The translations under genes and the position numbers were made by a program. DNA of 64,000 bases from Endomychus coccineus (Eukaryota > Arthropoda > Insecta > Coleoptera > Endomychidae). The notes beneath the pieces were generated by a model. That model made no database searches and was not told where the DNA came from. It saw nothing but the letters and a program-made list of their open reading frames with translations. The DNA is taken from NCBI GenBank assembly GCA_958510875.1, contig OY294068.1:158756388-158820387 (forward strand). Direction: 5' to 3'. Positions 34,721 through 45,799 of the stretch are shown here, piece after piece (position 1 is the stretch's first letter; every line of letters starts with the position of its first letter).

Positions 34721-35041
34721 TTGGACGCTTATAAAAAACTGTTCCAATATCCATATTTGACTCAAAGTATTTGGCTTGCAGTATTGTTACAGTTTCTGCA
34801 AACACTAAAAATATCTGACGACAATTCCAAGGATTATGTTTGCACGATTAATAATTTAAACGACGGATATTTTCGTAGATTTGACTATATCCATAAAATT
34901 GAGAATTTGTTAATAGTGCGTGTTCTATTTTCGATGGATATGAATAATGAACCGAGTAATGTACAACTTGATTCAATTATTCAGGAGTGTAATCATATTT
35001 TGAAAGAATCGCATCAAATAGAAAATATTTATGTTTTATAA
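34721..35041 (+). CDS. Unknown 106-codon open frame
   Basis: Begins MDAYKKLFQYPYLTQSIWLA and ends HQIENIYVL. It has a hydrophobic stretch near residues 15-29, an acidic second half, and no obvious motif or signal. The length in such AT-rich DNA is unusual, but I cannot name a family. The neighbouring frame at 34.1-34.4 kb runs the other way. Confidence 0.3.
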   Translation: MDAYKKLFQYPYLTQSIWLAVLLQFLQTLKISDDNSKDYVCTINNLNDGYFRRFDYIHKIENLLIVRVLFSMDMNNEPSNVQLDSIIQECNHILKESHQIENIYVL

Positions 35042-35500
35042 ATTCGACCAAATTTGAATGCTTATAGTTTCGGATTCGACTTATGTTTGCGAACAAAGAT
35101 TTCCACTAATGGACCTTTATAGAAATTGCTTTCAAACATGCCGGATAAATACATACTGCCTATATTGAGGATTTCTGTAACAAAATTCATTCCAAATATG
35201 GATTAAATGACAAAAGAAATTAAAAAGTTGCACCTCTCTAATCGAAAACGATATTATTATGAAGAAATATTTTATAACTCATTTTATTTGGAATGGCAAC
35301 ATTATATTTAGGTTTCGGATATAAGGGCTAGGTGCAAAGTCTCTGACAAATAAAACAGATGACGCCACAATCGAAAATCCCATGAGACATTTGTGATGTA
35401 CTATCTTTAACTAGAACGCATTACAATTTTCAGACTGATACGTTATTCTATTCTGTTTTGACAACCATCGAAAGCTAACCACCTTGAGAATTTTTGCAAA
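35042..35500. other. Unassigned, probable mariner 5' region
   Basis: Just upstream of a mariner transposase start. A terminal repeat may lie around 35310-35340, but I could not pair it with a second end. Confidence 0.3.
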
Positions 35501-35501
35501 C

Positions 35502-35651
35502 ATGGAAGAAAGTGAATTTCGCCTCTTGATTAAACATTATTTCGTGCGTGGAAAAAACATTACGCAAACGAAAGCATCGCTTGTAAAACATTGTGGGGAC
35601 TCTTTTCCATCGATTCATGAATGGTTACGGATATTCGTTGTGGTAGTATGA
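35502..35651 (+). pseudogene. mariner transposase N-terminus, truncated
   Basis: 49 codons: EESEFRLLIKHYFVRGKNIT then QTKASLVKHCGDSFPSIHEW. This is the start of a mariner transposase (first helix-turn-helix), the very part missing from the mariner at 7.9 kb. It breaks off in a stop at 35649-35651, immediately before the FB5 half-element at 35657. The rest of the gene is absent. Confidence 0.75.
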
Positions 35652-35656
35652 ATACA

Positions 35657-36112
35657 TAGTCCAGAGTGTGAACCGGAGTTTTGGCTATAATAAAAAAAAA
35701 ATCATGTAAGTTCGAATCAAATTTTTTTTGCATTAGCTTCAGGAGGTTCTCAGGATCATTCATACACCTTAAAACCTCTTGGGAACCCCAACCCCACCCA
35801 TTGAGGGTGAAAATGTCCCGAAATCTCCAAGTCTTGAATTGTATTTTCTACAAAACAAGGTATTATGGCATTTCGAGTGCACCTAGAAGGTTTTTTGAGT
35901 CGCTGAACATGAATGCGTAGCCAGATTTCCTTGCAATCTATCGTAGGGGTGGTCAAATCGACAAAATTGGCCAATTTCGAACCCCTAATGTGTTATTTTG
36001 CAATTTACGTGTTTTTGGCATTTCGAATGCACCAAGGGTTTTTTTTGGGTCGCTGAATACGATTTCGAAGCCAGATTTACTCCGAAGTAATTTTAAAATG
36101 CAAAATAATATA
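35657..36112. mobile_element. FB5 foldback, left arm (interrupted)
   Basis: Starts after a TA with gtccagagtgtgaaccgg and matches the full FB5 at 44190-44945 (aggaggttctcaggatcatt and following). It stops at about 36112; its next segment resumes at 38527. Confidence 0.8.
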
Positions 36113-36963
36113 TAATTATAATAATAAGTTTATTCATTAAATACAGATATTACAGTGGGTATACAAATTTTAGATAAAAATAGACCAATTGTAATAAAGA
36201 TTATAAATACTATGATAGAAAAATATGATAAACTTAGGAAACCCCATGAAGGATAAACCTTGTTTATGGGTTTAGAGTGCAGAGAATTATCTAAATTTAG
36301 AAATAAATATACGATACATATTTAAAAAATATAAACACCTATTGAATAGAAAATGAATGTATCCTAATATATAATATTAGATTACTACAATGTTATTATT
36401 GAATTGTAGATTTATTTAAAAAATATTATCTCTCATAATTTCAAGGTCACTACGTTTTTTTGAAAATGCTGTAATATATATAGATTGTTATGATTTCATT
36501 TCCTAAACAATAAAATGATAAAATTAGAACTTACCGAACATTGAAAATCAGAAAAGATTAATAAAAAGATATTATATGGAATTAAAATACAATGTTAAAA
36601 GTTAAATAATAGTTAGTATAATATAATGAACAATGTAAAACATAATAAACAACATCGTAATTAGAATAAAAGTGTAAAACAAGAACTTCAGTGGAAGTGA
36701 ATAAACGTACAGTGTTACGAAGGCAGAAATCATAATTAAAATTATTACAAAAACTAACATGAGATAGCACAAACTATTGAAAAATGTTGTAGATATAAGT
36801 TAGGATTAGTAAATTTGAATTATATAATGTTAAAGAAATGTTATTGATATATTATATTATGTATTAGTTTTTAATAATGACAACTGTCAAATTTATAATA
36901 ATTATAGGAATAATCATATTAATTATAACCTAATCATAGGTTATCTTATACCAAAGTGTGTGG

Positions 36964-37718
36964 AAAAATGTAGGCAATATGAATTTAAACAGAAGGAATC
37001 ATCATCATTTAAAATAAGATGGAAAACTCCAATAATTGAAAATTTGAAGAATACTAAATTCTGATTGGTCGAGGCGATTTTATAAACATCAGACTAGTAA
37101 CAATGTAATAGTCATGTCAGTTTGCAACAATCGACAAAGCATTTTTGATAGGTAAACTAAGCACCTCATTGGTTAATTTTGAAAATACTTAGCTTCGGTT
37201 TTGAAGGCCTATAAAAGGCATCTGAAGACAAGCCAAGTAAGTTAGCCATCAACATCTGAAGAGTCAAGGTACTCAAGCTAATCATAAAATTTCCATAACC
37301 TTAGTTTTTTATAATCATCGGTGAACCCAAGTGTTCCAGTAGCTTCGTAAGGTTGAAAGTAACCGAAGCAAATAAGTAATTTATACAAGTCAAGTAGTGT
37401 TCCCAGTGTTCGAACAAAGTTTTTGAAAGTTATTATAACCATAATTCACAAGTAGCATTGTATAATAGTTAGTCTTCGACAACGTTCCAATACATCATTT
37501 AAGGTTTTATATCTTTTGAAAAAGAATAAAACAAGTTAATAAAGAATAAAACAAGTTAATAATTATCAACAGTTCCTGATTTTATGGTTACTTTCTAAAG
37601 AAGTAACCATATTGTTTACCTGTGATTTGTGTATAGCATAGAAATTGTGTACCTACGGGTAAAGTGAATTATCTAATTAATAAGAACATCAAGCCAAGTG
37701 AACATTGCCTACATTTTT
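36964..37718. mobile_element. Putative solo LTR (or 15-bp-TIR element)
   Basis: Ends are a perfect 15-bp inverted repeat: aaaaatgtaggcaat and attgcctacattttt, so it could be read as TGT...ACA. Inside are inverted CCAAT-like boxes (gattggt, cattggtt), a TATA box, and downstream a doubled aataaaacaagtt block with polyadenylation signals at about 37525-37560. This order suits a U3-R-U5 structure. No internal retroelement genes and no 5-bp target duplication are visible, so a TIR element remains possible. Confidence 0.45.
37210..37216 (+). promoter_or_regulatory. TATA box of the putative LTR
   Basis: tataaaa within ggcctataaaaggc, about 310 bases before the aataaa signals. Confidence 0.5.
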
Positions 37719-38526
37719 AAAAACATATTCTTGGATATAAACTAAACGTAAGTTTATTTGTTATTTCTCCATTGTATTATTATCTGTCTGTCAATCTGAA
37801 AGAAAGATTGTAGATTATTACTTTGTAAACAAAGATAAATAGTAAATAATTGTGAGGTTAGATCATAGATCTATTTGAACATAAAATTGTTAAAATTAAT
37901 ACCCGAGATAAAAATAGAGTCATAGAAAAAACATTGAAATATTCAAATCAATATTCAAATTAATTCAAATCATAATTAAAGAATAAAACTCAGTTTTTTT
38001 ATATCAATATATATAACTTCTTGTAGTATTATTAGTGATTTTTATATAAAATGCAATGTAATATGTATCATCCGTATGCATAAGATTTTATTCTAGATTA
38101 TTTAATAATAATTAAGAAAAACTCAGCAGTATATTAAATATGAAATTACAATATAATATAAAATTAGGGTGATAATAAACTGAAATTTTAGAATTCCCGT
38201 GAAACCTTCACTAACACAATCATGACAATCTAAATATGTGATAAATTTAATATATAAAATCTGCCACATCGTTAGATAGCAAATAACCGTAATAATCAGG
38301 TGTAAATACTGTAATTTCACAATATGATCGCATAAGAAACAATACTTGTATAGTTATTTTTGTAATTATTTATAATTAAGTGTAGATATAAGAATTTTTT
38401 ATATCAATTATTGAATGAATCTTAAGCCCAGTTGTTTTAGTAAGAAAGTACTTAACTTTTTTTTTTAATACATTAAATGAAGTTATTCCTTTTATTTCAG
38501 GTGGTAAGTTGTTAAAAGCTGTAGGA

Positions 38527-38605
38527 GCAAAAATAATAAAAATTTAGAAGCGTGTCAAATTAGCCATTTTTGTAAATTTCTCACCCTTACGATGATATTC
38601 GAGTA
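38527..38605. mobile_element. FB5 central fragment
   Basis: aatttagaagcgtgtcaaat and atgatattcgagtaaatct match 44468-44543. The right arm is lost. Confidence 0.7.
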
Positions 38606-38859
38606 AATCTCTACAATCACTACTATCATCTACAATCATCTACAATCCATTTTGCAATATGTGTCACTAGCTTTGAAAGGGGACTAGTTCACAAAAGTTT
38701 TATGATTCGGATCTTGAGTTCAGATTTTCGATTGATGATAGTTAAATATGAATGTCAACTTCAAAATATGGAATAATATGTTCGAGCTCTCTTGTTTGTG
38801 AGACACATTTTTCTTTTCACTTATGTTTGATCTTTATCGGGCCTGTAGTGTGTTTATAA
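38606..38859. other. Unassigned
   Basis: No recognised feature before the gap. Confidence 0.3.
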
Positions 38860-39059
38860 NNNNNNNNNNNNNNNNNNNNNNNNNNNNNNNNNNNNNNNNN
38901 NNNNNNNNNNNNNNNNNNNNNNNNNNNNNNNNNNNNNNNNNNNNNNNNNNNNNNNNNNNNNNNNNNNNNNNNNNNNNNNNNNNNNNNNNNNNNNNNNNNN
39001 NNNNNNNNNNNNNNNNNNNNNNNNNNNNNNNNNNNNNNNNNNNNNNNNNNNNNNNNNNN
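38860..39059. other. Assembly gap, 200 N
   Basis: A run of exactly 200 N; the true length is unknown. A reversed LINE fragment abuts its right side, so the LINE 3' part may be in the gap. Confidence 1.
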
Positions 39060-39061
39060 GT

Positions 39062-40140
39062 CCATGTTGAAATGTCAGACAAGATTTCTGACCATGGAAA
39101 TATTCATGGAAAACGGAGAGATCGTCCCGTTTCTACGATGTTCTAGAGATACCAATGGATTGGTAACTGTAACGTCACCAACCAGACGACTAACTCTCTT
39201 CATTCGTTTGGATGCTGAGCTCCAAATGTGTGAACACTACTCCAAAACAGGTTGAATCTATGCATTGTAAACCCCAAGGAGCTGCGTACGTATGAAGTAG
39301 CTTTTGGCACAGAGTAGAAACCCAAGTTTCTGTGACTCAGATCAAGCAATGTATCTCACGTGATCGTTCTATGAGGGGATGCTGTAGAAGATGATAACGA
39401 GCATGGATTTTGGAGACCTTAGAGGAATCTGACGTCATCGTACTAGGGAATGATGCATTTTTCTTCCAGGGGGAAAACAATCATTAGCTTCTGTTGCATC
39501 ACATTCTACTAGATCATCAGATCTCCATCCCATAATTTTTGCCAGATCTACATTTATCTTATCGGCCTGTCTCCGTCTTGTATCTCTCACTTTATTGGAT
39601 TATATAGACACGGGAGGCTTTTCTCAACAGATTGTGAGTATGGAGCAGGATCGAAGCTGATACCACGAGAGATCAATGTTGATAGCCATATTGTCGGGAG
39701 TTTTGGTTTTGGCGCTCTCCAATTATTGATGCTTTCTCGAATACTTCCATTACATACTAGTTCAGTGCATTTATAATTATTATTGGCGAAGATATTCTTT
39801 CTTCTTTCTTTCAATTGATTGGAGTTGACTGTCTTCCAGCTAGAAGAAAACACACCATGTTTGTATGGAAGGGTAAACAACCAAAAAGTGATGTTTATTC
39901 TGAGAAGTATTTCTTGAAAGCAATAGGTGGAATTTTGTCTGGCCTCATAGCCATCTTGGTATTGGAGCCAAGCAGAATATGCCAAATTGTGTGCTGTAGA
40001 GATCTCAGGAGTTTCCTTCCCTCATGGGAATAGACAGAGTTTTGCCACAAACTCTTCAGCAGCAATGTAGGAATTTTCTTGTGGTGTTGTAGTCAGTATG
40101 CCTTCATCTACGGTTTCTTAGAGATCATTTATAAGCTTTT
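39062..40140 (-). pseudogene. CR1/jockey-like LINE, copy 3 (reversed, heavily deleted)
   Basis: Same family as the copies at 7-10 and 15.6-17 kb. On the - strand: EEFVAKLC, an MRPDKIPPIAFKK-like block, FTLPYKHGVFSSSWKT (RT), then a jump by deletion to the PAPYSQSVEKSLPCL region and the C-terminal thumb to about 39065. The catalytic FADD and most of the palm are missing. Confidence 0.65.
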
Positions 40141-40422
40141 GTGATTCCATGTTGCGTCATTTATGAATACTGATGATGCACATCCATTTGAGTTCTCATT
40201 CATCAGTTCATAGTTCATATAGAAATATGTTGCACTATACTTCCTTGAGACATTGTTCAATTGAAAATTATAGTATGCCTTTATCTATGATTTCTTAGAG
40301 ATCATTGATAAGCTTTTGTGATTTTATGTTGCGTCATCCCTTTGAGTTCTCATTCAGTTCATAGGTCATATAGAAATATGTTGCACTATACTTGAGACAT
40401 TGTTCAATTGAAAACTATATAA
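40095..40422. repeat. Tandem duplication, ~177-bp period
   Basis: agtatgccttcatctac at 40095 recurs as agtatgcctttatctat at 40272. The second unit has two small deletions. The first overlaps the LINE 5' edge. Confidence 0.85.
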
Positions 40423-41605
40423 ATAAAATCTATTCCGTCGTTGCCACAAATCCTTCCCCCAAATATGACATGTACAAACGTTACAATAGGCAATCAACAT
40501 GAATGGTAAGAAATTGAGAAATATTTACAATGCATTGAAACTAGATATAGAGGCGTATGACCTTAGAAGCACATTTACATACATTGTTATTATGTGGACG
40601 TAGTGAGGAAAATATGCGAGGAAAATCTTTCTCTACGGAGTTTGGTCCCGTATGAAATATCGAGATATATATTATATTCAATTTGGCACAATATCCTCCG
40701 AAAATATTACATTTTCTGGGGTGGGGTTTGGATGGTAGCACTGCGTACAAATAGAGACATCCTTGAGGCTTTTTCAACGTTGACCCAGCGTGACGCAGGA
40801 CGTGACCGGCATCGCAACGGCTTCCAGAGTCAAACGGTCCTCAAGCACGTTGCCATGGAGCAGCTCTACCAGGACTTCCAATGTAGAATTTCCAACCGGA
40901 ATACGTTACTCCGATCACCTATTCACTTAGACTTTAAGGTCTTGGGATCACGAGCGACAACAATATACTTTGCTAATGTGATTGGTGTCGTCCGTTTCGC
41001 AACTGGATGAGATACGTTGGATCTTCAAGTTTATTATTGTATTTGGATTGTTCTCAAATCAACTTAGACTTCACAACAAAGGTGTAAATGTATTCGACGA
41101 CACTCCTTCCTGTATTCGCGTTTGTTTTCACCCTAAATTGGGAGAAAACTATTCCTCCGACCCAATTTCGTATATTCAGATATATTGACATGCAGTAGAA
41201 TGTTGTATGGGAGAGTAGAAGCAAGTAAAGAATTTATAAACTATAGTCGTTCTCATAAATAATCTCCATAGAAAAAAATTGGACTCAAGATAACAGTAAG
41301 TAAACACTTGATGCATGACAAAGCGTACATGAGTTACGAGGTTCATATTCATGAAATATGAAAAATCGACGTGTCGAACTAAAGTTGAATTAAAATTCGA
41401 ACGAACATTTATGACATGTTATTTAAGATTTATTAATTTGTTAAGAAGTTCAACTCGAAAGGTTACAATATAGCAACAATGAAATATAACCAAGTAGCAC
41501 ATTAATATTGATTTCAGCACTTAAGTCAACAGAGCTACTGGAGATAGCAATTAAGTTTCTCAATATCAATTTGGTCACCTTAATTAGCCATTCTATTCTG
41601 AAATT
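40423..41605. other. Unassigned
   Basis: A 138-codon open frame (40594-41010) exists but matches nothing I know, and its composition gives no support. Confidence 0.35.
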
Positions 41606-42060
41606 CTAGGTCCAGTGTTAGAGGCTGGTGGAGTCGATGTAGAACCTCTAAAAGACGATAGAGCTCAGAGAGCTACTGGGTAGACAGTGGTACTCGGTTT
41701 GGTGTGGTGCACACGGTATGAGGGCGAATCTTCTCATTGCGGAATTCTCATCTAAACACTTGAAAACCCTCCTCGCTATGGACAGAAGGGACATCAAACT
41801 GACTTCTTACACGGCCCTGTCATCTGAATGAACATCTACACTTAATGGGCATCCTTGATGACTCAGATTATAATAGATGCTTTGAAGCGGATGAATTTTT
41901 TTTTCCTTTCCTAGTAGAACGTCCACTGACTCCTCTCAGGCTACAGTACTTTGGCAGCGCATACATGCCGCATGAGGCTAAGAGAGCCTGTTGGACTGTA
42001 TTTGTTTCAATGAGCTCACAATGGACCCAATCAAGTGGTCTGGATGCTCAGTACTTATCC
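41606..42060 (+). pseudogene. LINE C-terminal segment after RNase H
   Basis: From about 41820: NLNGHP-type decay in one frame; the better frame reads HLNGHL/MGILDDSDYNRCFEADE followed by LTPLRLQYFGSAYMPHEAKR. In RNase H-type LINEs such a block follows RNase H (GHCxLNxHL..MG...C..C.E..E..HLL..CP). Read as a relic of that LINE type. Confidence 0.45.
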
Positions 42061-42089
42061 GCCCTCGCTTTGATTGATTGATTGAACAT

Positions 42090-42330
42090 CCGAGAGAAGT
42101 AAAGTACTTCAGAGTAATACTAATATGGATTCAATAGCTGATAGAAGTCAAGAACAAGGCCGTGACAACATTATTGTTAGCCGTATGTGCACACGGAGAG
42201 GCCAGGTTTTAAGTTGAACAAAGTACAAAGATTTGCCTGCTTCAGTATAACGGGAGATATGAAATCAACCCAAACAGCACATGTGGAGTACTGTTGGACC
42301 TCTGAGGTTTACTGACTGTATAATTCCAAT
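42090..42330 (+). pseudogene. LINE RT thumb segment
   Basis: VKYFRVILIW, then EVKNKAVTTLLLAVCAHGEAR, then KVQRFACFSITGDMKSTQTA in shifted frames. The pattern VKYLGV...LxxVQRLACLxITGAMRTTPT is typical of RNase H-bearing LINEs, where it precedes RNase H. Here it lies after the C-terminal segment, so the order is scrambled. Confidence 0.55.
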
Positions 42331-42414
42331 TCATTCTAGGATTATTTGTATTCACAGAGTTATTCATTACCTTTCTTATTACTTTGTAGTTGATGGATCA
42401 AAAAATGACAATTA
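42331..42414. other. Unassigned junction
   Basis: Short tract between LINE and numt array. Confidence 0.3.
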
Positions 42415-43100
42415 GTTCATTATCATTTTCAGTTATTTCTGAATATTTTAAATATAAAATTCGAACTAGAATTTGGTATTTTTAAATAGTTAAAATGAAT
42501 AATTGAGTTCAAAATAATAAATAATGTTACTAAATAAATAGAAAGGGTATTAGGACAATGATGTATTGCAAAAAATACTCCTGTGATTATTTCAATTATT
42601 AAACAAATTCCTAATAATAATCCAAAATTCCACAAAATAAGTTTATTGTCATTTTCAGTTATTTCTTTATATTTTCAATATAAAATTTGAATTCAAATTT
42701 GATTCTTTTAGATAATTAAAATAATTAAATGAGTTTAAAATAATGAATAAAATTACAAAATGAATAAAAAGGGTATTAGGACAATGATGTATTGCAAAAA
42801 ATAGTCCTGTGATAATTTGAATCAATAAACAAATTTCTAATAATGATCTACAATTTCACAAAATAAGTTTATTATCATTTTCAGGTATTTCTTAATATTT
42901 TAAACATGAAATTTGGATCAAAATTTGGTATTTTTAAATAATTACAATAATTAATTGAGTTCTAAATGATAAATAATATTACAACATAAATGAAAAGGGT
43001 ATTGAGACAATATTGTATTGCAAAAAACAGTATGTGCTGTGATAATTTGAATTATAAACAAATTCCTAATTATGATCCAAAATTTCACAAAATACAAATA
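42415..43100 (-). repeat. Three tandem copies of a cytochrome b-like mitochondrial fragment
   Basis: tcattttcag recurs at 42423, 42649 and 42875, period 226 bp. Each unit on the - strand encodes part of cytochrome b helix A. Copy 1: [18 protein letters not shown] then [10 protein letters not shown]. Copy 2, with TGA read as Trp: SLLEICLLIQIITGLFFA then IHHCPNT. Copy 3: WNFGS, then LGICL, with frameshifts. Cytochrome b is a mitochondrial gene, so this is a nuclear copy (numt), later duplicated. The rest of each unit is AT-rich and not clearly cytochrome b. Confidence 0.7.
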
Positions 43101-43640
43101 TTTGATGGAGTTGGTGAGTCAATTGATGAATTATTAATAATTTTTATTGTATATCTTTATCTTGGTGAACTGTCACATCATTGTCTTGACGACAAAATAT
43201 TTCATTGATTCCGGTTTAAACAAGAAGAAGATTATCATCAACGAAAAAAAAATTTTTATAATTTACTATAGTGTTGCGTCACAACTACAGACCTACTCCA
43301 ATTGAGATAACGAACATGGGGAGCCAGGAATGAAATAAAAAAACACGAGTAGAAAGTCTTGCCAAGATGGAATTAAAGAAATCGTGAGAGGTGACATTCT
43401 TAGAATGAAACCTACGCACGACTTCAGATATTTCCAAGTACTCCTTCAACACTAAATTGGAGGTAATTATACAAGATTGAATGGTAACTGGTAGGTACAT
43501 ATACATATAAAACCAAGGAAGGAACCGGTGCTGGAATGTACAGTGAGGAAAGAAACTCCCACCTCAGTATCTCAATGGGCATACTTATTTCCGTATTCCA
43601 AGCAGAGATGTACATCTACAAAATACGTAATGTGCGGAAA
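43101..43640. other. Unassigned
   Basis: No recognised feature. Confidence 0.35.
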
Positions 43641-44189
43641 AAAAATATCATGAAAGTACATAACGTAGGAAACAATGAATGTATAGACACGGAGGCGTCA
43701 CAGAAGAGACTCTTGAACCCAGAAGTAAGATCGACAATGTGGGTTTCCAGGACACTATGGCGCCGAGGACAATGAAACCGATGTTGCACTAGCCGAACTG
43801 GGAGTGACCCTGTCCGAAAATGAACATGGACCTGGGACAAACAACAACAAAGAGAGCACTGGAATGGAGCTCCTTACATGCCCATTGGGAATACATCCTC
43901 CCTAAGAACTGTCTGAAAACAGTACTGGAGAACAATCCAACATGGTTGGGAACGAGTTCAAACCGTTATAGTTCTCCTCACTCGTCAGAAACCAATAAGA
44001 GGATATCTGCACAAAATGGGACCTTTCCTCTAGGCAATGTAGTGAAGGGACAACAACAGTCAAACACATCTAGTTAGAATTTGAAGCAAGAGATCACAAA
44101 GAACTCGCAATATTCAGGCAAACTAGACTATCCTTCGAAGAGTACAACAGTCAACCGGGCAAGAACATTTACAGGGGACTAGAGTTAAT
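43640..44189 (+). pseudogene. LINE RNase H and C-terminal segment
   Basis: About 43740: VPGHYGAEDNETDVALAELG, a clear match to the VPGHxGIxGNExAD block of RNase H. Further on, GYLHKMGPF and, after frameshifts, KHILVEFEARDHKELAIF correspond to the C-terminal segment after RNase H. The N-terminal YTDG block is not visible. The element stops at the FB5 boundary (44190). Confidence 0.65.
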
Positions 44190-44945
44190 AGTCCAGGCTG
44201 TGAACCGGCATTTTAGCTATAATAAAAAAAAAGTTCGAATCAAACATTTTTTGTTGCATTAGCTTCAGGAGGTTCTCAGGATCATTCGTACACCTTGAAA
44301 CCTCTTGGGAACCCCAACCTCACCCATTGGGATCGAAAATGGCCCGAAATATGTCATTTTGCAATTTACGTGTTTTTGGAATTTCGACTGCACCTAGGGG
44401 CTTTTTTGGGTCGCTGAATACGATTCCGAAGTCAGATTTACTACGTAGTAGTATTGCAATGCAAAAATAATAAAAATTTAGAAGCGTGTCAAATTAGCCA
44501 TTTTTGTGAATTTCACATCCCTACGATGATATTCGAGTAAATCTGGCTTCGGAATAGTATTCAGCGACCCAAAAAACCTACTTGGTGCATTCGAAATGCC
44601 TAAAACACGTAAATTGCAAAATAATATATAGGGGTACACAATTGGCCAATTTCGTCGATTTTATCGTCGATTGCAAGTAAATCTGGCTACGGATTCGTGT
44701 TCAAGGACCCAAAAAACCTGCTAGGTGCACTCTAAATGCCAAAATATCTTTTCTTGTACAAAATACAATTCAAGACTTGGAGATTTCGGGCCATTTTCAC
44801 CCCCAATGGGTGAGGTTGGGGTTCCCAAGAGGTTTTAAGGTGTATGAATGATCCTGAGAACCTTCCGAAGCTAATGCAAAAAAAATTGTTTGATCCGAAC
44901 TTACACGTTTTTTTTCGTTATTTTCCGGTTCATAACCTGGACTAT
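44190..44945. mobile_element. FB5 foldback, full copy (~755 bp)
   Basis: Ends gtccaggctgtgaaccgg and its inverse ccggttcataacctggac, with TA on each side. The arms are reverse complements for about 330 bases. Each arm holds copies of the gggtcgctgaatacgatt motif at 140-150-bp spacing. No coding content. The TA flanks suggest mobilisation by a Tc1/mariner-type transposase. Confidence 0.85.
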
Positions 44946-45341
44946 AAGAAGCTTGTGTAAGTCATACAACTGTAATGCGCACTAAAAGCCCTAGTTACTG
45001 ACATAGGGGACATAGGATTGCAGCTTCATAATACGTTGAGGACTTCTCAACTTCTCTAGAATTTCTTAATGATGTAGGTAATAGTGAAATAGTACCTCAT
45101 GAGAATTCCACACCGACAATTTTCGACCAATGAAATACTTTTATTTTGACTTGTTGCCATGCCAACGGAAAAATTTCAGCGGATATATTTTTTTTAGGGT
45201 AGAGAAGCAAAATTATAGTGAATATTTTTTGACGTTTAACAAATGAGTTTGAAAGTGATACAATACATAACAAAACAACCGTTCACAAAAATAAGTTAAA
45301 TATTTGAATTCATTCGATCTATTATTAAAATCTATATTTTA
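44946..45341. other. Unassigned
   Basis: No recognised feature. Confidence 0.35.
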
Positions 45342-45692
45342 TTAATTTTCATAACAACATTTAAATGTTTTTGATATTCCTCTTGAAAATTCTCTCTTCC
45401 TAATGGCAAATAGCAAAGGACAGAAGACTCTGAATTTACCAAATGTTTGTGTTGAATCAAATAAATGTAATATTTTGAAACCACTTTGTTCAATTCTGTT
45501 AAATTTTATAGATGTTTGCAACAGCTTTTCTTGAATTTTCTTGATTAAACCTTTACGATTTGCCACATTTAACATTTCTGGTGAACAATATTCGATTAAC
45601 TCCAGTAAATATGTTAGTTTGGAATAGAACATTTCCACGTGACTTAATTCGTCACAACATGAACAAGCCTCGTAATGTTTAAAACAACTCAT
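45342..45692 (-). CDS. Hypothetical 116-residue protein
   Basis: ATG at 45692, stop at 45342-45344, with an aataaa signal about ten bases past the stop and a tatata-rich tract about 15 bases before the ATG. The N-terminus is Cys-rich (SCFKHYEACSCCDELSHVEM), possibly metal-binding; the middle is helical-looking (LTYLLELIEYCSPEML); the end is basic. No signal peptide or membrane segment. I do not recognise the family. A compact gene or a fragment of a larger one are both possible. Confidence 0.35.
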   Translation of the reverse strand: MSCFKHYEACSCCDELSHVEMFYSKLTYLLELIEYCSPEMLNVANRKGLIKKIQEKLLQTSIKFNRIEQSGFKILHLFDSTQTFGKFRVFCPLLFAIRKREFSRGISKTFKCCYEN

Positions 45693-45799
45693 TGTTACTA
45701 TATAATCTGAGACGATTGATTTTGTACAAACTATAGAGAAGGTACAATAATGACATTTGTCATGATATCTCTCATAGCCATGGCCGCCTATTTCGATTA

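Larger units (their letters stand above)
36113..38526. mobile_element. 2.4-kb AT-rich insert inside FB5
   Basis: The FB5 sequence breaks at about 36112 and continues at 38527, so the DNA between is an insertion. It contains a putative solo LTR at 36964-37718. The rest is very AT-rich, with no coding frame recognised. Confidence 0.6.

Noticed and set aside
38817..39146. Frames reading through the N run
   Set aside because: The residues are unknown bases, not sequence.
40594..41010. 138-codon open frame
   Set aside because: No recognisable domain; length alone is not enough.
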